This document shows, piece by piece, positions 34,382 to 43,002 of a stretch of 64,000 bases of DNA. A program made the position numbers and the translations under genes. The notes under the pieces were generated by a model that had not been told where the DNA came from, searched no databases, and worked only from the letters and a program-made list of their open reading frames with translations. Where the stretch lies: the NCBI RefSeq assembly GCF_049860565.1, contig NZ_CP172056.1, positions 2,790,001 to 2,854,000 of the forward strand, written 5' to 3'. Position 1 is the stretch's first letter. Every line of letters begins with the position of its first letter. Origin of the DNA: Desulfitobacterium_A nosdiversum (GTDB taxonomy: Bacteria; Bacillota; Desulfitobacteriia; Desulfitobacteriales; Desulfitobacteriaceae).

Positions 34382-35623
34382 ATGAAACGCATACGCGTCT
34401 TAATTGTCGATGATATCGGTGATACCCGTGAAAGTATCCGCAGGCTTCTGGAATTTGAAGCAGACATCGAAGTCATCGGCGAAGCTGGTTCTGGATCGGA
34501 AGGACTTCGTCTTGCTGAAAACCTCCATCCCGATATTGTACTCATGGACATCAATATGCCGGATATGGATGGTATTCGTGCAACCGAATTGCTAGCGCTG
34601 CGAGTTCCTGACACTGCTGTCATTATAATGTCTGTCCAGGGAGAACAAGCTTATCTGCGCCGCGCCATGATGGCAGGTGCTCGTGAATATATCGTTAAAC
34701 CTTTTACCGGGGATGAATTAGCAAGCACAGTTGTCAAAGTCTTCGAAATTGAAAACCGTAAGCGCGAGGCTTTAGGCGAAAAAACGGAGATACCGTTAGT
34801 TACGGAAAAAGGCCGAATGGGGCAAATTATTTCCTTCTTCAGCACCAAGGGAGGAGTGGGAAAAACTACTTTAGCAACAAATCTCGCTGTAGAATTAGCC
34901 CGATCAGGAAAGTACCGCGTACTTTTAATTGATTTAAATCTACAGTTCGGGGATGTTTGTGTTTTTTTGAATTTATCTCCAAAGCGCAGCATTGCTGATC
35001 TTGCTCAATCAGGCTCTTTGCAGTACAGTGAGATTCAATCTTATTTACTGACTCATTCTTCAGGCATACAAGTTCTTGTTGCGCCAACACGTCCTGAATA
35101 TGCAGATCTCGTGTCGGTAGAACAAGTGGAACAAATACTTCAAGAAGTAAAACCGCATTTTGATTTTATTATCTGTGATACTGTAAGCCGTTTTGAAGAA
35201 ATAAGTCTGCTCAGTCTTGACCTCGCCGAAAAAATATTTCTTATCGTTGGGATGGATGTACCTGCTTTAAAGAACACAAAACTTAGTTTAGAGACAATGG
35301 ACGGTCTTCATTATCTTGATAAAGTAACTGCCATTTTAAATCGGTCGGCTAATGATTTAGGACTAGAACTTAAAGATGTAGAAAAATCATTAGATTTTAA
35401 GATTAGTTTTGAAATCCCAAGCGACGGTAAGGCTTTACTTCCTGCACTCAACCAAGGGGTTCCCTTTGTTAAACAGCATCCTCAGAGTAAAGCTTCTGAT
35501 GGGATTCGTAAAATGGCTCTATCTTTGATCAATTCATCTATTCAAACTGAGGTGGTATTATCTTCTTCTCAAGAATGTGAATATAAAGGTTTAAATCGCT
35601 TGCGTAAGGTGTTTGGCTTTTAG
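34382..35623 (+). CDS. cpaE: CpaE/TadZ: response-regulator receiver fused to MinD-like ATPase
   Basis: 413 residues. Residues 1-120 form a receiver domain with all key residues: acidic pair D10-D11, phospho-acceptor D56 (LMDINMPDMDG) and K106-P107. Residues about 145-390 form a MinD/ParA-type ATPase with deviant Walker A STKGGVGKTT and LLIDLNLQFGD. TadZ proteins place the pilus machine at a pole or focus. Most TadZ receivers are degenerate; this one looks able to be phosphorylated. RBS GAAGGAGGG. Confidence 0.9.
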   Translation: MKRIRVLIVDDIGDTRESIRRLLEFEADIEVIGEAGSGSEGLRLAENLHPDIVLMDINMPDMDGIRATELLALRVPDTAVIIMSVQGEQAYLRRAMMAGAREYIVKPFTGDELASTVVKVFEIENRKREALGEKTEIPLVTEKGRMGQIISFFSTKGGVGKTTLATNLAVELARSGKYRVLLIDLNLQFGDVCVFLNLSPKRSIADLAQSGSLQYSEIQSYLLTHSSGIQVLVAPTRPEYADLVSVEQVEQILQEVKPHFDFIICDTVSRFEEISLLSLDLAEKIFLIVGMDVPALKNTKLSLETMDGLHYLDKVTAILNRSANDLGLELKDVEKSLDFKISFEIPSDGKALLPALNQGVPFVKQHPQSKASDGIRKMALSLINSSIQTEVVLSSSQECEYKGLNRLRKVFGF

Positions 35624-35636
35624 GAGGATTTAAACG

Positions 35637-36995
35637 ATGTCATTACTTAAACGTTTAGAAAAGGAAAAAACCACAACTGAAGAACCCGTTCAGGAAATGC
35701 GTGTTAGCCGTATTGTTCAACCCAATGATCCCTGGAAGGATTTCAAAAATCAGGTCCATCATGAAGTAATTCAAACAATGGATACCTCAGAAGCTGATGA
35801 GTTGGATGCTGACACGCTCCAACCCATCATTGAGGATATTGTTGAAAAAAAAGTGGAAGGCCTTGGCATAACAATTCCGCGTAATGAACGTCAGCGGCTT
35901 ATTCAACAAATTTTGGATGAAATTCTTGGTTTTGGTCCAATTACACCGCTTCTTAATGATCCGGACATTACTGAGATCATGGTTAACGGACCTCATCAAA
36001 TCTATGTTGAACGTAAAGGAAAATTAGAATTAGTACCCGTTACGTTTTATGATGATCAACATGTTTTGCACATTATGGAGAAAATTGTAGCGCCGTTAGG
36101 ACGGCGTATAGATGAAAGTCAGCCTATGGTTGATGCACGCCTTCCCGATGGCTCGCGGGTTAACGCTATTATTCCGCCTCTAGCTCTGAACGGACCGACC
36201 TTAACCATTCGTAAATTTGCCAAAGATCCTTTTAAAGTCGAAGATCTGATTCGGTTTGGAACCTTAACGCAAGAGATGGCACAATTTCTTAAAGCCTGCG
36301 TTGTTTCACGGCTTAATATGATTGTTTCCGGCGGAACAGGCTCAGGTAAAACAACTTCGCTCGGAGTACTGTCCGGTTATATACCTGAAGATGAACGAAT
36401 TGTTACGATTGAAGATGCCGCAGAATTACAGCTTCGTCAATCACATGTCGTTACTTTAGAAACACGCCCGCCGAATATTGAAGGTAAAGGTGCCATAACC
36501 ATTCGTGACCTTGTTCGCAATTCCTTACGGATGCGTCCGGAACGAATTATCGTAGGCGAGGTCAGAAGCGGAGAAGCCCTCGATATGTTGCAAGCAATGA
36601 ATACAGGCCATGACGGATCGCTGACTACGGGTCATGCTAACACGCCGCGCGACATGCTTTCACGTCTTGAAACCATGGTTTTGATGGCAGGTATGGAACT
36701 CCCTGTGCGTGCCATTCGAGAACAAATTTCCAGTGCGATAGATGTAATCGTCCAGCAAAGCCGGTTGCGCGATGGAAGCCGCCGTATAACCCATATTACC
36801 GAAGTACTGGGCATGGAAGGAGATATTATCGTCCTTCAGGATATTTTCCGTTTCGAGCAGGTCGGTGTTGATAAACAGGGCAAAGTTCAAGGTTATTTTC
36901 ATGCTACAGGCATTCGGCCGCACTTTATGGAAAGACTTTTAGCTGCCGGACAGACCTTGCCGGAAAATATATTCAGCAATGAAGGAAATTCCTGA
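35637..36995 (+). CDS. cpaF: Tad secretion ATPase (CpaF/TadA)
   Basis: 452 residues. Walker A GGTGSGKTTSL (about 235), Asp box VTIEDAAELQL, Walker B region ERIIVGEVRSGEALDMLQAMNTGH seen as motifs, and His box GSLTTGHANTPRD. The N-terminal part has DPDITEIMVNGP and RVNAIIPPLALNGP (as GSRVNA) of the CpaF subfamily. It powers Flp pilus assembly at the membrane. Confidence 0.94.
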   Translation: MSLLKRLEKEKTTTEEPVQEMRVSRIVQPNDPWKDFKNQVHHEVIQTMDTSEADELDADTLQPIIEDIVEKKVEGLGITIPRNERQRLIQQILDEILGFGPITPLLNDPDITEIMVNGPHQIYVERKGKLELVPVTFYDDQHVLHIMEKIVAPLGRRIDESQPMVDARLPDGSRVNAIIPPLALNGPTLTIRKFAKDPFKVEDLIRFGTLTQEMAQFLKACVVSRLNMIVSGGTGSGKTTSLGVLSGYIPEDERIVTIEDAAELQLRQSHVVTLETRPPNIEGKGAITIRDLVRNSLRMRPERIIVGEVRSGEALDMLQAMNTGHDGSLTTGHANTPRDMLSRLETMVLMAGMELPVRAIREQISSAIDVIVQQSRLRDGSRRITHITEVLGMEGDIIVLQDIFRFEQVGVDKQGKVQGYFHATGIRPHFMERLLAAGQTLPENIFSNEGNS

Positions 36996-37007
36996 GGAGG
37001 GGAATTT

Positions 37008-37967
37008 ATGCCGGTTTATCGTTCAAACTTAACCCTCTGGATTACTGTGGTCTCTATCTTTCTAACTGTCTATCTTTGTATTTTAGCATTTGGGCACCGA
37101 AAAGAGACATTGGAGCAGAGGTTGAAACGTTTTACAGCTATACGTCCTGCACGTGATTCACTGACTAAGAAACAATCTTTCAAAGACTTGCTTTCACTTT
37201 TAGGAGGATTTACCCCTGTTCGCTGGCGTGAAAAGCTTGACCGCGAACTTATGCGAGGAGATATCCCCCTCAAGGGCGGAGAGTTTCTTGCCCTTCAGGC
37301 ATTTCTAGCCTTTATTTTTTACGTCATCGGTCTTTTGCTGGCACGTTCTTTAGCCATTAGTCTTTTTTTATTGATGATGGGAATGCTAATTCCCCGTATA
37401 TATTTAAAGCGATCTCAAAAGAAAAAAAGAAAATTATTTGACAGCCAGTTAGCTGACTCGCTGTTGATTCTCGCGAACTCTTTACGTGCAGGATTCAGCT
37501 TGCTTCAAGCAATGGAAATGGTGAGTCAGGAGATGCCCAATCCAATATCAGGAGAATTTAAAATAACGCTTCGTGAAATGACCTACGGAACTTCGAATGA
37601 AACAGCTTTAATGCATTTAGCTGAAAGAGTCGGCAGCGATGATCTAGATCTCCTGGTTACAGCTATTTTGATTCAGCGTCAGGTTGGCGGAAATTTAGCT
37701 GAAGTTCTCATTAATATTCATTCCACGATTGAGGATCGCTTGCGGATTCAGCGCGAAATAAAGACCCTAACAGCACAGGGGAGAATGTCCGGTTATATTA
37801 TTGGCTTTCTCCCGTTTGGTCTTGCCGGAATTATTTCCATAATGAATCCGAGCTATTTGAAACCGCTGTTTACAACATCTTTAGGATTGGCCATGATTGG
37901 AACAGGGGTCGTCGCTCAACTCATTGGATTTGTTATTATCCGTAAGATTATATCAGTTGAAGCATAA
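37008..37967 (+). CDS. tadB: Tad inner-membrane platform protein TadB
   Basis: 319 residues. One N-terminal membrane segment, a pair near residues 90-130, and a C-terminal pair, with a GspF-type domain (DSLLILANSLRAGFSLLQAME, then LAERVGSDDLDLLVTAIL). GAGGAGGGG ribosome site. Forms the platform with TadC. Confidence 0.9.
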   Translation: MPVYRSNLTLWITVVSIFLTVYLCILAFGHRKETLEQRLKRFTAIRPARDSLTKKQSFKDLLSLLGGFTPVRWREKLDRELMRGDIPLKGGEFLALQAFLAFIFYVIGLLLARSLAISLFLLMMGMLIPRIYLKRSQKKKRKLFDSQLADSLLILANSLRAGFSLLQAMEMVSQEMPNPISGEFKITLREMTYGTSNETALMHLAERVGSDDLDLLVTAILIQRQVGGNLAEVLINIHSTIEDRLRIQREIKTLTAQGRMSGYIIGFLPFGLAGIISIMNPSYLKPLFTTSLGLAMIGTGVVAQLIGFVIIRKIISVEA

Positions 37968-37992
37968 TACTCTGTTAAAGGTGTGAAGCTCC

Positions 37993-38892
37993 ATGTACAT
38001 GTTGGTTATTGTTAGCGGAATCTTCGGTTTTGTAGTTTTTGTGATTCTGGCGATCTTCAGCGGAAATAATGCCCAAAAACCACACGAGCGAATACAACTT
38101 GCACTTGGAAGAACCGAAGCGGAGCTTAGCGAAGAATTACCTCCACTGAAAGAACGAATCCTTCTTCCGGTTCTGCGAAAGCTAACTTCTGTCTTCTCAT
38201 TTTTTTCCTCTTCCAGGAGGAATAAAGCAAATTCAAAGGAAGTTAATCAGAATGAAGAAGTTGGGGAGTTAAAGAGCTTGCGGCTCTTTTTAGGACTTTT
38301 AATCGGCTTACTCCTCTTGGCTTTTTATTCCCTACTTCATGTCAGCTTTTTAGCTAAGATAGTTATTTCTATTTTGGGTTTTTTGATGGGATACATGCTC
38401 CCGGGCAGTTGGCAAAAAGCTCAAATTAAGAAGAAACAGGCTGAAATTGAAAAGTCATTACCGGATATTCTCGATCTCCTTACCGTAAGTGTAGAAGCTG
38501 GATTAGGATTCGACTCTGCTCTGTTAAAGGTTGTTGAAAAGCAAAAGGGAGCACTGGCAGAGGAATTTTTAAAGGTTTTACAAGAAATAAAAATGGGCCG
38601 CCCAAGACGAGAAGCCCTAAGAGATTTAAGTAAACGTAATCCCCTCGAAGATTTGAGCAATGTTATAGCGGCTTTAGTTCAAGCAGATCAACTAGGGATA
38701 CCGATTGCCGGCGTACTCCGCAACCAGTCAAAGCAGATTCGGGAAAAACATCGGCAAAGGGCAGAGGAAAAAGCGCAGAAAGCTCCTGTGAAAATGATGA
38801 TTCCTCTGGTCTTCTTTATATTTCCCAGTATTTTTATAATAATTTTAGGTCCGGCAGTCATTAAAATTATAGATATGTTTGCTAAAAAATAG
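37993..38892 (+). CDS. tadC: Tad inner-membrane platform protein TadC
   Basis: 299 residues with N-terminal, central and C-terminal membrane segments and a GspF domain (LPDILDLLTVSVEAGLGFDSAL, then LVQADQLGIPIAGVLRNQS). Last recognisable pilus gene of the operon. No TadD or secretin (CpaC) is found, fitting a single-membrane envelope. Confidence 0.9.
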   Translation: MYMLVIVSGIFGFVVFVILAIFSGNNAQKPHERIQLALGRTEAELSEELPPLKERILLPVLRKLTSVFSFFSSSRRNKANSKEVNQNEEVGELKSLRLFLGLLIGLLLLAFYSLLHVSFLAKIVISILGFLMGYMLPGSWQKAQIKKKQAEIEKSLPDILDLLTVSVEAGLGFDSALLKVVEKQKGALAEEFLKVLQEIKMGRPRREALRDLSKRNPLEDLSNVIAALVQADQLGIPIAGVLRNQSKQIREKHRQRAEEKAQKAPVKMMIPLVFFIFPSIFIIILGPAVIKIIDMFAKK

Positions 38893-38918
38893 ATAAAAGT
38901 GGAATAGGAGAAAATTCG

Positions 38919-39287
38919 GTGTCCTTCATAAGTCTTATTAATTCTCGCACTGGTGAGTACATTGCGACTTCTGTTCTTCTTGCCGATTCCTTCTGGCTTC
39001 GACTTCGCGGATTATTAGGCCGTTCGCCTCTAAAGCCTTATGAAGGACTTTGGTTGATTCCCTGTCAGCAAGTTCATATGTTGGGGATGCACTATGCCTT
39101 ATCTATCTGGTTTATCAATTCTAAAAGCGAAGTTTGCCACATAATAGATCAGTTGGAGCCCGGAAAAATATCGCCCCGCATACGCGAGGCGGTCTCAATT
39201 ATTGAATTTCCGGCCGGTTGGGGTGCGAAATCAGATACACATGTAGGAGATATTGTCCAAAGACAGAGCGAGAACGAGAATAGGTAA
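38919..39287 (+). CDS. DUF192 family protein
   Basis: 122 residues from GTG 38919 (AATAGGAG upstream). DUF192 core: FWLRLRGLLGRSPL, GLWLIPCQQVHMLGMHYALSIWF and a C-terminal VSIIEFPAGW. Function unknown; DUF192 genes often end tad operons in Firmicutes and Actinobacteria. It lies 26 bp after tadC on the same strand, so it is likely co-transcribed. Confidence 0.82.
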   Translation: MSFISLINSRTGEYIATSVLLADSFWLRLRGLLGRSPLKPYEGLWLIPCQQVHMLGMHYALSIWFINSKSEVCHIIDQLEPGKISPRIREAVSIIEFPAGWGAKSDTHVGDIVQRQSENENR

Positions 39288-39315
39288 CAGGTAAAATAAT
39301 TTATATGACTATAAT

Positions 39316-40641
39316 CTAGCCGTTAAACAGTTGCTTAAATGCCCTGCTCATCGCTAAATGATCTTTAACGCCACCGAGTTCCCGAACAGAGTGCATTCCC
39401 AAAAGCGGATTTCCAACATCAACCGAGGGGATATCTAAATGCGTTGCAGATATAGGCCCGATTGTCGTTCCTCCTCGTTCATCTGAACGGTTGACAAACA
39501 TTTGGACAGGCACCTGGGCATCGGTACAAATACCCTGAAATACAGCAGTACTTTCGGCGTCGGAAGTGTAACTCATATTGGCACTGATTTTAATAACCGG
39601 ACCACCGTTCAATATGGGCCGGTTTACAGGATCATGCATTTCAGCACTATTCGGATGCAGTGCGTGGGCCATATCCGCAGAAACCATAAACGATCTTGAA
39701 AGTGCCTGATAATATGCTTCGCGATCTTTGCCTAAAGAGAGTGATATACGTTCTAAAACAGAAGATAAAAATGGTGATGCAGCGCCTTGTTTCGTTGTAC
39801 TTCCTACTTCTTCGTTATCAAAGCAAGCAAGTACTGAAGTCGCTTGATTTCTGTTTGAATGAGCTAAAGCCCAACTTCCGGCATGTACCATAGCCAAATC
39901 ATCAAGACGGCTGCAGGAAATAAACTCCTGGTTGAGACCAATAATGCTTCCGCGATCATTTTCGTAAAGGAATAGATCAAAATCAAGAATATTCTCTGTC
40001 TTAATCTGTAATTGCTCTGAAATCAACTGAATTAACACTTCGTCTTTATTTATACCTTCTTCCAGCATACCTAAAAGCGGAAGGAGGTCTTTCTGTTTGT
40101 TGAGTGCAATTCCTTCGTTTACTTTTCGATTCATATGAATGGCTAAGTTAGGAATAGTGAGGAGGGAATAAGGACTTTTAAATAGCATACTATTCGGCGT
40201 ATAGGTTGATTTACCCTTTGTAACAATCCTTCCTGCCAAGGAAAGAGGGCGATCCAGCCAAGTATTTAAAATAGGTCCGCCATACGTTTCAACATTCAGT
40301 TTTAGATACTTCCCTTCAACGGGTATAACAGGAAAGGGCTTTAAACGAAATGTCGGACTGTCGGTGTGTGCTCCTAAAATATGAAAACCTGATTCCTCAG
40401 GTGAACTTAAGCCAATAACAAAAGCAATTAGAGAAGATCCATTGCGGGTTGCCACATATTTGCCGCCGGGAGTAAGTAACCATTTATCTGCTAACCTTAA
40501 TTCTTTAAAACCAAAAGGAAGTAAATAATCTATTACACTTTTTACAGCGTGGAATGGGGACGGGCTGGACTGAACAAAGTTTAACAACTCGTTGGCATGT
40601 TTATGTTCTTCCGGGGTAATCTGAAAAGTTGTTCCTGACAT
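39316..40641 (-). CDS. M18 family aminopeptidase (aspartyl aminopeptidase-like)
   Basis: 441 residues. Zinc ligands are visible in LGAHTDSPTFRLKP (His/Asp near residue 94), DNEEVGSTTKQGA and a C-terminal GMHSVRELGG. This is the M18/DAP family, tetrahedral dodecamers that remove acidic N-terminal residues in the cytoplasm. Convergent with the DUF192 gene, with only 28 bp between stops. Confidence 0.93.
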   Translation of the reverse strand: MSGTTFQITPEEHKHANELLNFVQSSPSPFHAVKSVIDYLLPFGFKELRLADKWLLTPGGKYVATRNGSSLIAFVIGLSSPEESGFHILGAHTDSPTFRLKPFPVIPVEGKYLKLNVETYGGPILNTWLDRPLSLAGRIVTKGKSTYTPNSMLFKSPYSLLTIPNLAIHMNRKVNEGIALNKQKDLLPLLGMLEEGINKDEVLIQLISEQLQIKTENILDFDLFLYENDRGSIIGLNQEFISCSRLDDLAMVHAGSWALAHSNRNQATSVLACFDNEEVGSTTKQGAASPFLSSVLERISLSLGKDREAYYQALSRSFMVSADMAHALHPNSAEMHDPVNRPILNGGPVIKISANMSYTSDAESTAVFQGICTDAQVPVQMFVNRSDERGGTTIGPISATHLDIPSVDVGNPLLGMHSVRELGGVKDHLAMSRAFKQLFNG

Positions 40642-40814
40642 TACATCGCACTCCTTTTTCTTTAAAGGGCTTTACTTCATAACTTTCATATTCTATCATT
40701 CATCATAGTTCTCTTTAATCCGTGAGTCAAAGTTCTTTATTCTTTGCAGGAAAAAAGAAACAAGGACTAGAAATGGGTAGGTATTTGTTATATTACCTAA
40801 AGGAGCATTTAAAA

Positions 40815-41627
40815 ATGTACGATTTTACGACTCTGGAAAACTCTAACTTCTCCACCTTAACAGAAGCATGGAATCGATGCTGGCAGGGCTATTATTATGA
40901 AATGCTTTTTACAGAAGAAAATCTGAAAGTTTGGATTTTTAGAGGAATGATACAACTCAAGCACTCCATTGCTTTAAAAGAGAATGGACAAATTATTGGT
41001 TTTGCCTTTCTCGGTCAAGCGGGTTATGATGGGTGGATAGGCGGAACGGCTATTGATCCGCGTTATCGAGGGAATAGACTTTTTGTTCCAATGCTCAAGG
41101 CACAAATCGAACTTGCACGTGATCTTGGATTGAAACAGCTTTACCTTGAGGTGCTTTCACAAAATTTTGCCCAACACAGTTACCAAGCTGTTGGGTTTAA
41201 ATTTTTTCGGCCATTATACATATATCGCATCAAACCTGGCATGCTAAACTTAGCTTATTCTCCAGATAACGATAATTTCCAAAGAGTCGAAACTTCAGCT
41301 TATTTTCTCGCACGGCAGGAAGGACAGTTTGTTCCTGCATGGCAAAGGCGGGAACATTACCTTAAACGTTATCCTTCCTTAAATGCCTGTTTGAACCCAG
41401 AAGGAACATCTGGAATGCTTTATGCAGAGATGAAAGGGAGAACATTAATTGATGCTTGGTCTGCATCGGATAAATCTGCTCAAGAATTGCTCTCTGTTCT
41501 TAACCTGCGTAATAACAGGGAATTTTCACTGACAAATCAACCCTCGGATTCTATAACACAAGCTATGAGCTTAACCGGAATCCGGCCAACAGAACTTCAG
41601 TATGAAATGGTCTGTAGTTTAATTTAA
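40815..41627 (+). CDS. GNAT family N-acetyltransferase
   Basis: 270 residues from ATG 40815, 10 bp after AAAGGAG; the open frame further upstream (from 40722) lacks a ribosome site. N-terminal GNAT domain with GFAFLGQAGYDGWIGGTAIDPRYRGNRLF (as GWIGGTAIDPRYRGNRL) and LGLKQLYLEVLSQN; the last 110 residues form a second region without recognised motif. Substrate unknown. Upstream and divergent to the aminopeptidase gene. Confidence 0.78.
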   Translation: MYDFTTLENSNFSTLTEAWNRCWQGYYYEMLFTEENLKVWIFRGMIQLKHSIALKENGQIIGFAFLGQAGYDGWIGGTAIDPRYRGNRLFVPMLKAQIELARDLGLKQLYLEVLSQNFAQHSYQAVGFKFFRPLYIYRIKPGMLNLAYSPDNDNFQRVETSAYFLARQEGQFVPAWQRREHYLKRYPSLNACLNPEGTSGMLYAEMKGRTLIDAWSASDKSAQELLSVLNLRNNREFSLTNQPSDSITQAMSLTGIRPTELQYEMVCSLI

Positions 41628-41634
41628 AAAAGAC

Positions 41635-41663
41635 TTGATTAATGTTTATAAAATGAGTATAAT
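41635..41663 (+). promoter_or_regulatory. Sigma-A-type promoter of the small ORF
   Basis: TTGATT (41635-41640), 17 bases, TATAAT (41658-41663). 50 bp before a 34-codon ORF with a perfect ribosome site. Confidence 0.65.
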
Positions 41664-41713
41664 ATATTTCAATATCGAGATACAATTATTTACAATTAAA
41701 GAGGAGGTATTAC

Positions 41714-41818
41714 ATGACCGATCATGAAAAAGTAATGATTGAAGCAATTCTTGCTTCCGTCGGTCTTGAACCGTTAAAAGTTCAGGCGTCTGCAAAATCG
41801 ACTAAAAAACGCTCTTAG
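41714..41818 (+). CDS. 34-residue protein of unknown function
   Basis: ATG 41714 after AAAGAGGAGGTATTAC. The peptide has an amphipathic helix (EKVMIEAILASVGLEPLKV) and a basic Ser/Lys tail ending KSTKKRS. It has its own sigma-A-type promoter and a strong terminator, so expression as an independent unit is likely. I do not recognise a family. Confidence 0.6.
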   Translation: MTDHEKVMIEAILASVGLEPLKVQASAKSTKKRS

Positions 41819-41874
41819 AAAGGATCTGGTAAAGTGCCATTGACCCCGGCTACTGTAAAACAACGATTCTTGAT

Positions 41875-41924
41875 AAAATAAAACGAGTTCCTAACGGAAT
41901 GTTATGGAACTCGTTTTATTTTAT
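41875..41924 (+). terminator. Strong terminator after the small ORF
   Basis: Perfect 17-bp stem 41875-41891/41906-41922 ending in TTTTATTTTAT. Confidence 0.85.
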
Positions 41925-42039
41925 AACCACAGCCTGTTTGGAGCCTAAAAAAGTTAGAGTTTAAGCTATATTGGCAATTTTTTGTGATATACTACGCTTA
42001 GAGAAGCATATTATTTTCTAGAAAGGATTGGCAAATCAA

Positions 42040-42918
42040 ATGTCGAGCAATGATTTAACTAAGCAACAGAAAATTGCCATTGTAACAGACAGCGCTTGTG
42101 ATCTTGATTCTAAGACAATTAATCAGTATGGAATTCAGGTCTTACCTTTACATATTATTTATAGCAATCACGAATATCGAGATCGCGTGGATATTACTCC
42201 TCAGGAAGTCTATGATAGGTTGGAGGAAGAAGTCCCTAAAACCTCATTGCCTTCTCCTGCAGAAATTTATGAGTTATTTAATCGCCTTCATGATGAAAAT
42301 TATACGCATGTACTTGCGATTCATCTTTCGAGCGGGCTTAGCGGAACATTTCATACGGTATCGACAATTGCCAAAGAATTCAAAGACATGGTTATTACCG
42401 TTATTGATGCTAAAACATTATCACTGGGTCTCGGTTTTTCCGTAATTGAGGCGGCACGGGAGTGTCAACGATCATTTAACTTTGAAAAAGTGGTTAAAGC
42501 TGCTAATCATGTTATCAACCATGTTAAAGCCTATTACGTTCTTTCAACTTTAGAGTACTTAAAAAAAGGCGGACGCATCGGTTATGTTGCTGGAACTTTG
42601 GGAGAACTGCTCCATATTAAGCCGATTATTTCCATCAATCATGAGGGAAAATATTTTACTGTGGCCAAAGTTAGAGGTCGAGAACAATCGCTTCGAAAAT
42701 TAGCCAGTATACTATCAGAGCAAGTCCGTGATACGCTCTCCAATGTTGCTATAGTTCACGGAGGAGCAGAACCAGAAGCCAAAGAGATTGAAAAAGTTGT
42801 TGCAGGACATCCAAACATTAAAGAGCTGTTTTTTGGCCAGATTAGTCCAGCTTTAGGTGTCCATACTGGACCAGGTTTAGTTGGAATTTTAATATATCCA
42901 GTCCTACGTTGTCTTTAA
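42040..42918 (+). CDS. DegV family fatty-acid-binding protein (copy 2)
   Basis: 292 residues from ATG 42040 (AAAGGA at 42022-42027; TTG 42028 is too close). Motifs IAIVTDSACDLD, KTSLPSPAE, HLSSGLSGTFHT, LEYLKKGGRIG and HTGPGLVG near the end. Same FakB-like family as 2779 and 59084. Monocistronic, upstream of the phosphohexomutase gene. Confidence 0.9.
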   Translation: MSSNDLTKQQKIAIVTDSACDLDSKTINQYGIQVLPLHIIYSNHEYRDRVDITPQEVYDRLEEEVPKTSLPSPAEIYELFNRLHDENYTHVLAIHLSSGLSGTFHTVSTIAKEFKDMVITVIDAKTLSLGLGFSVIEAARECQRSFNFEKVVKAANHVINHVKAYYVLSTLEYLKKGGRIGYVAGTLGELLHIKPIISINHEGKYFTVAKVRGREQSLRKLASILSEQVRDTLSNVAIVHGGAEPEAKEIEKVVAGHPNIKELFFGQISPALGVHTGPGLVGILIYPVLRCL

Positions 42919-43002
42919 TTTCATAATATATAATACAAGCGCTTATTTCTGAAAATGGCGCTCTAGACAAACGAGGTTAGTTTCACGAGAAGGAGAGAGT
43001 CT

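Noticed and set aside
40722..40814. N-terminal extension of the GNAT protein
   Set aside because: Frame is open, but no ribosome site; AAAGGAG directly precedes ATG 40815.
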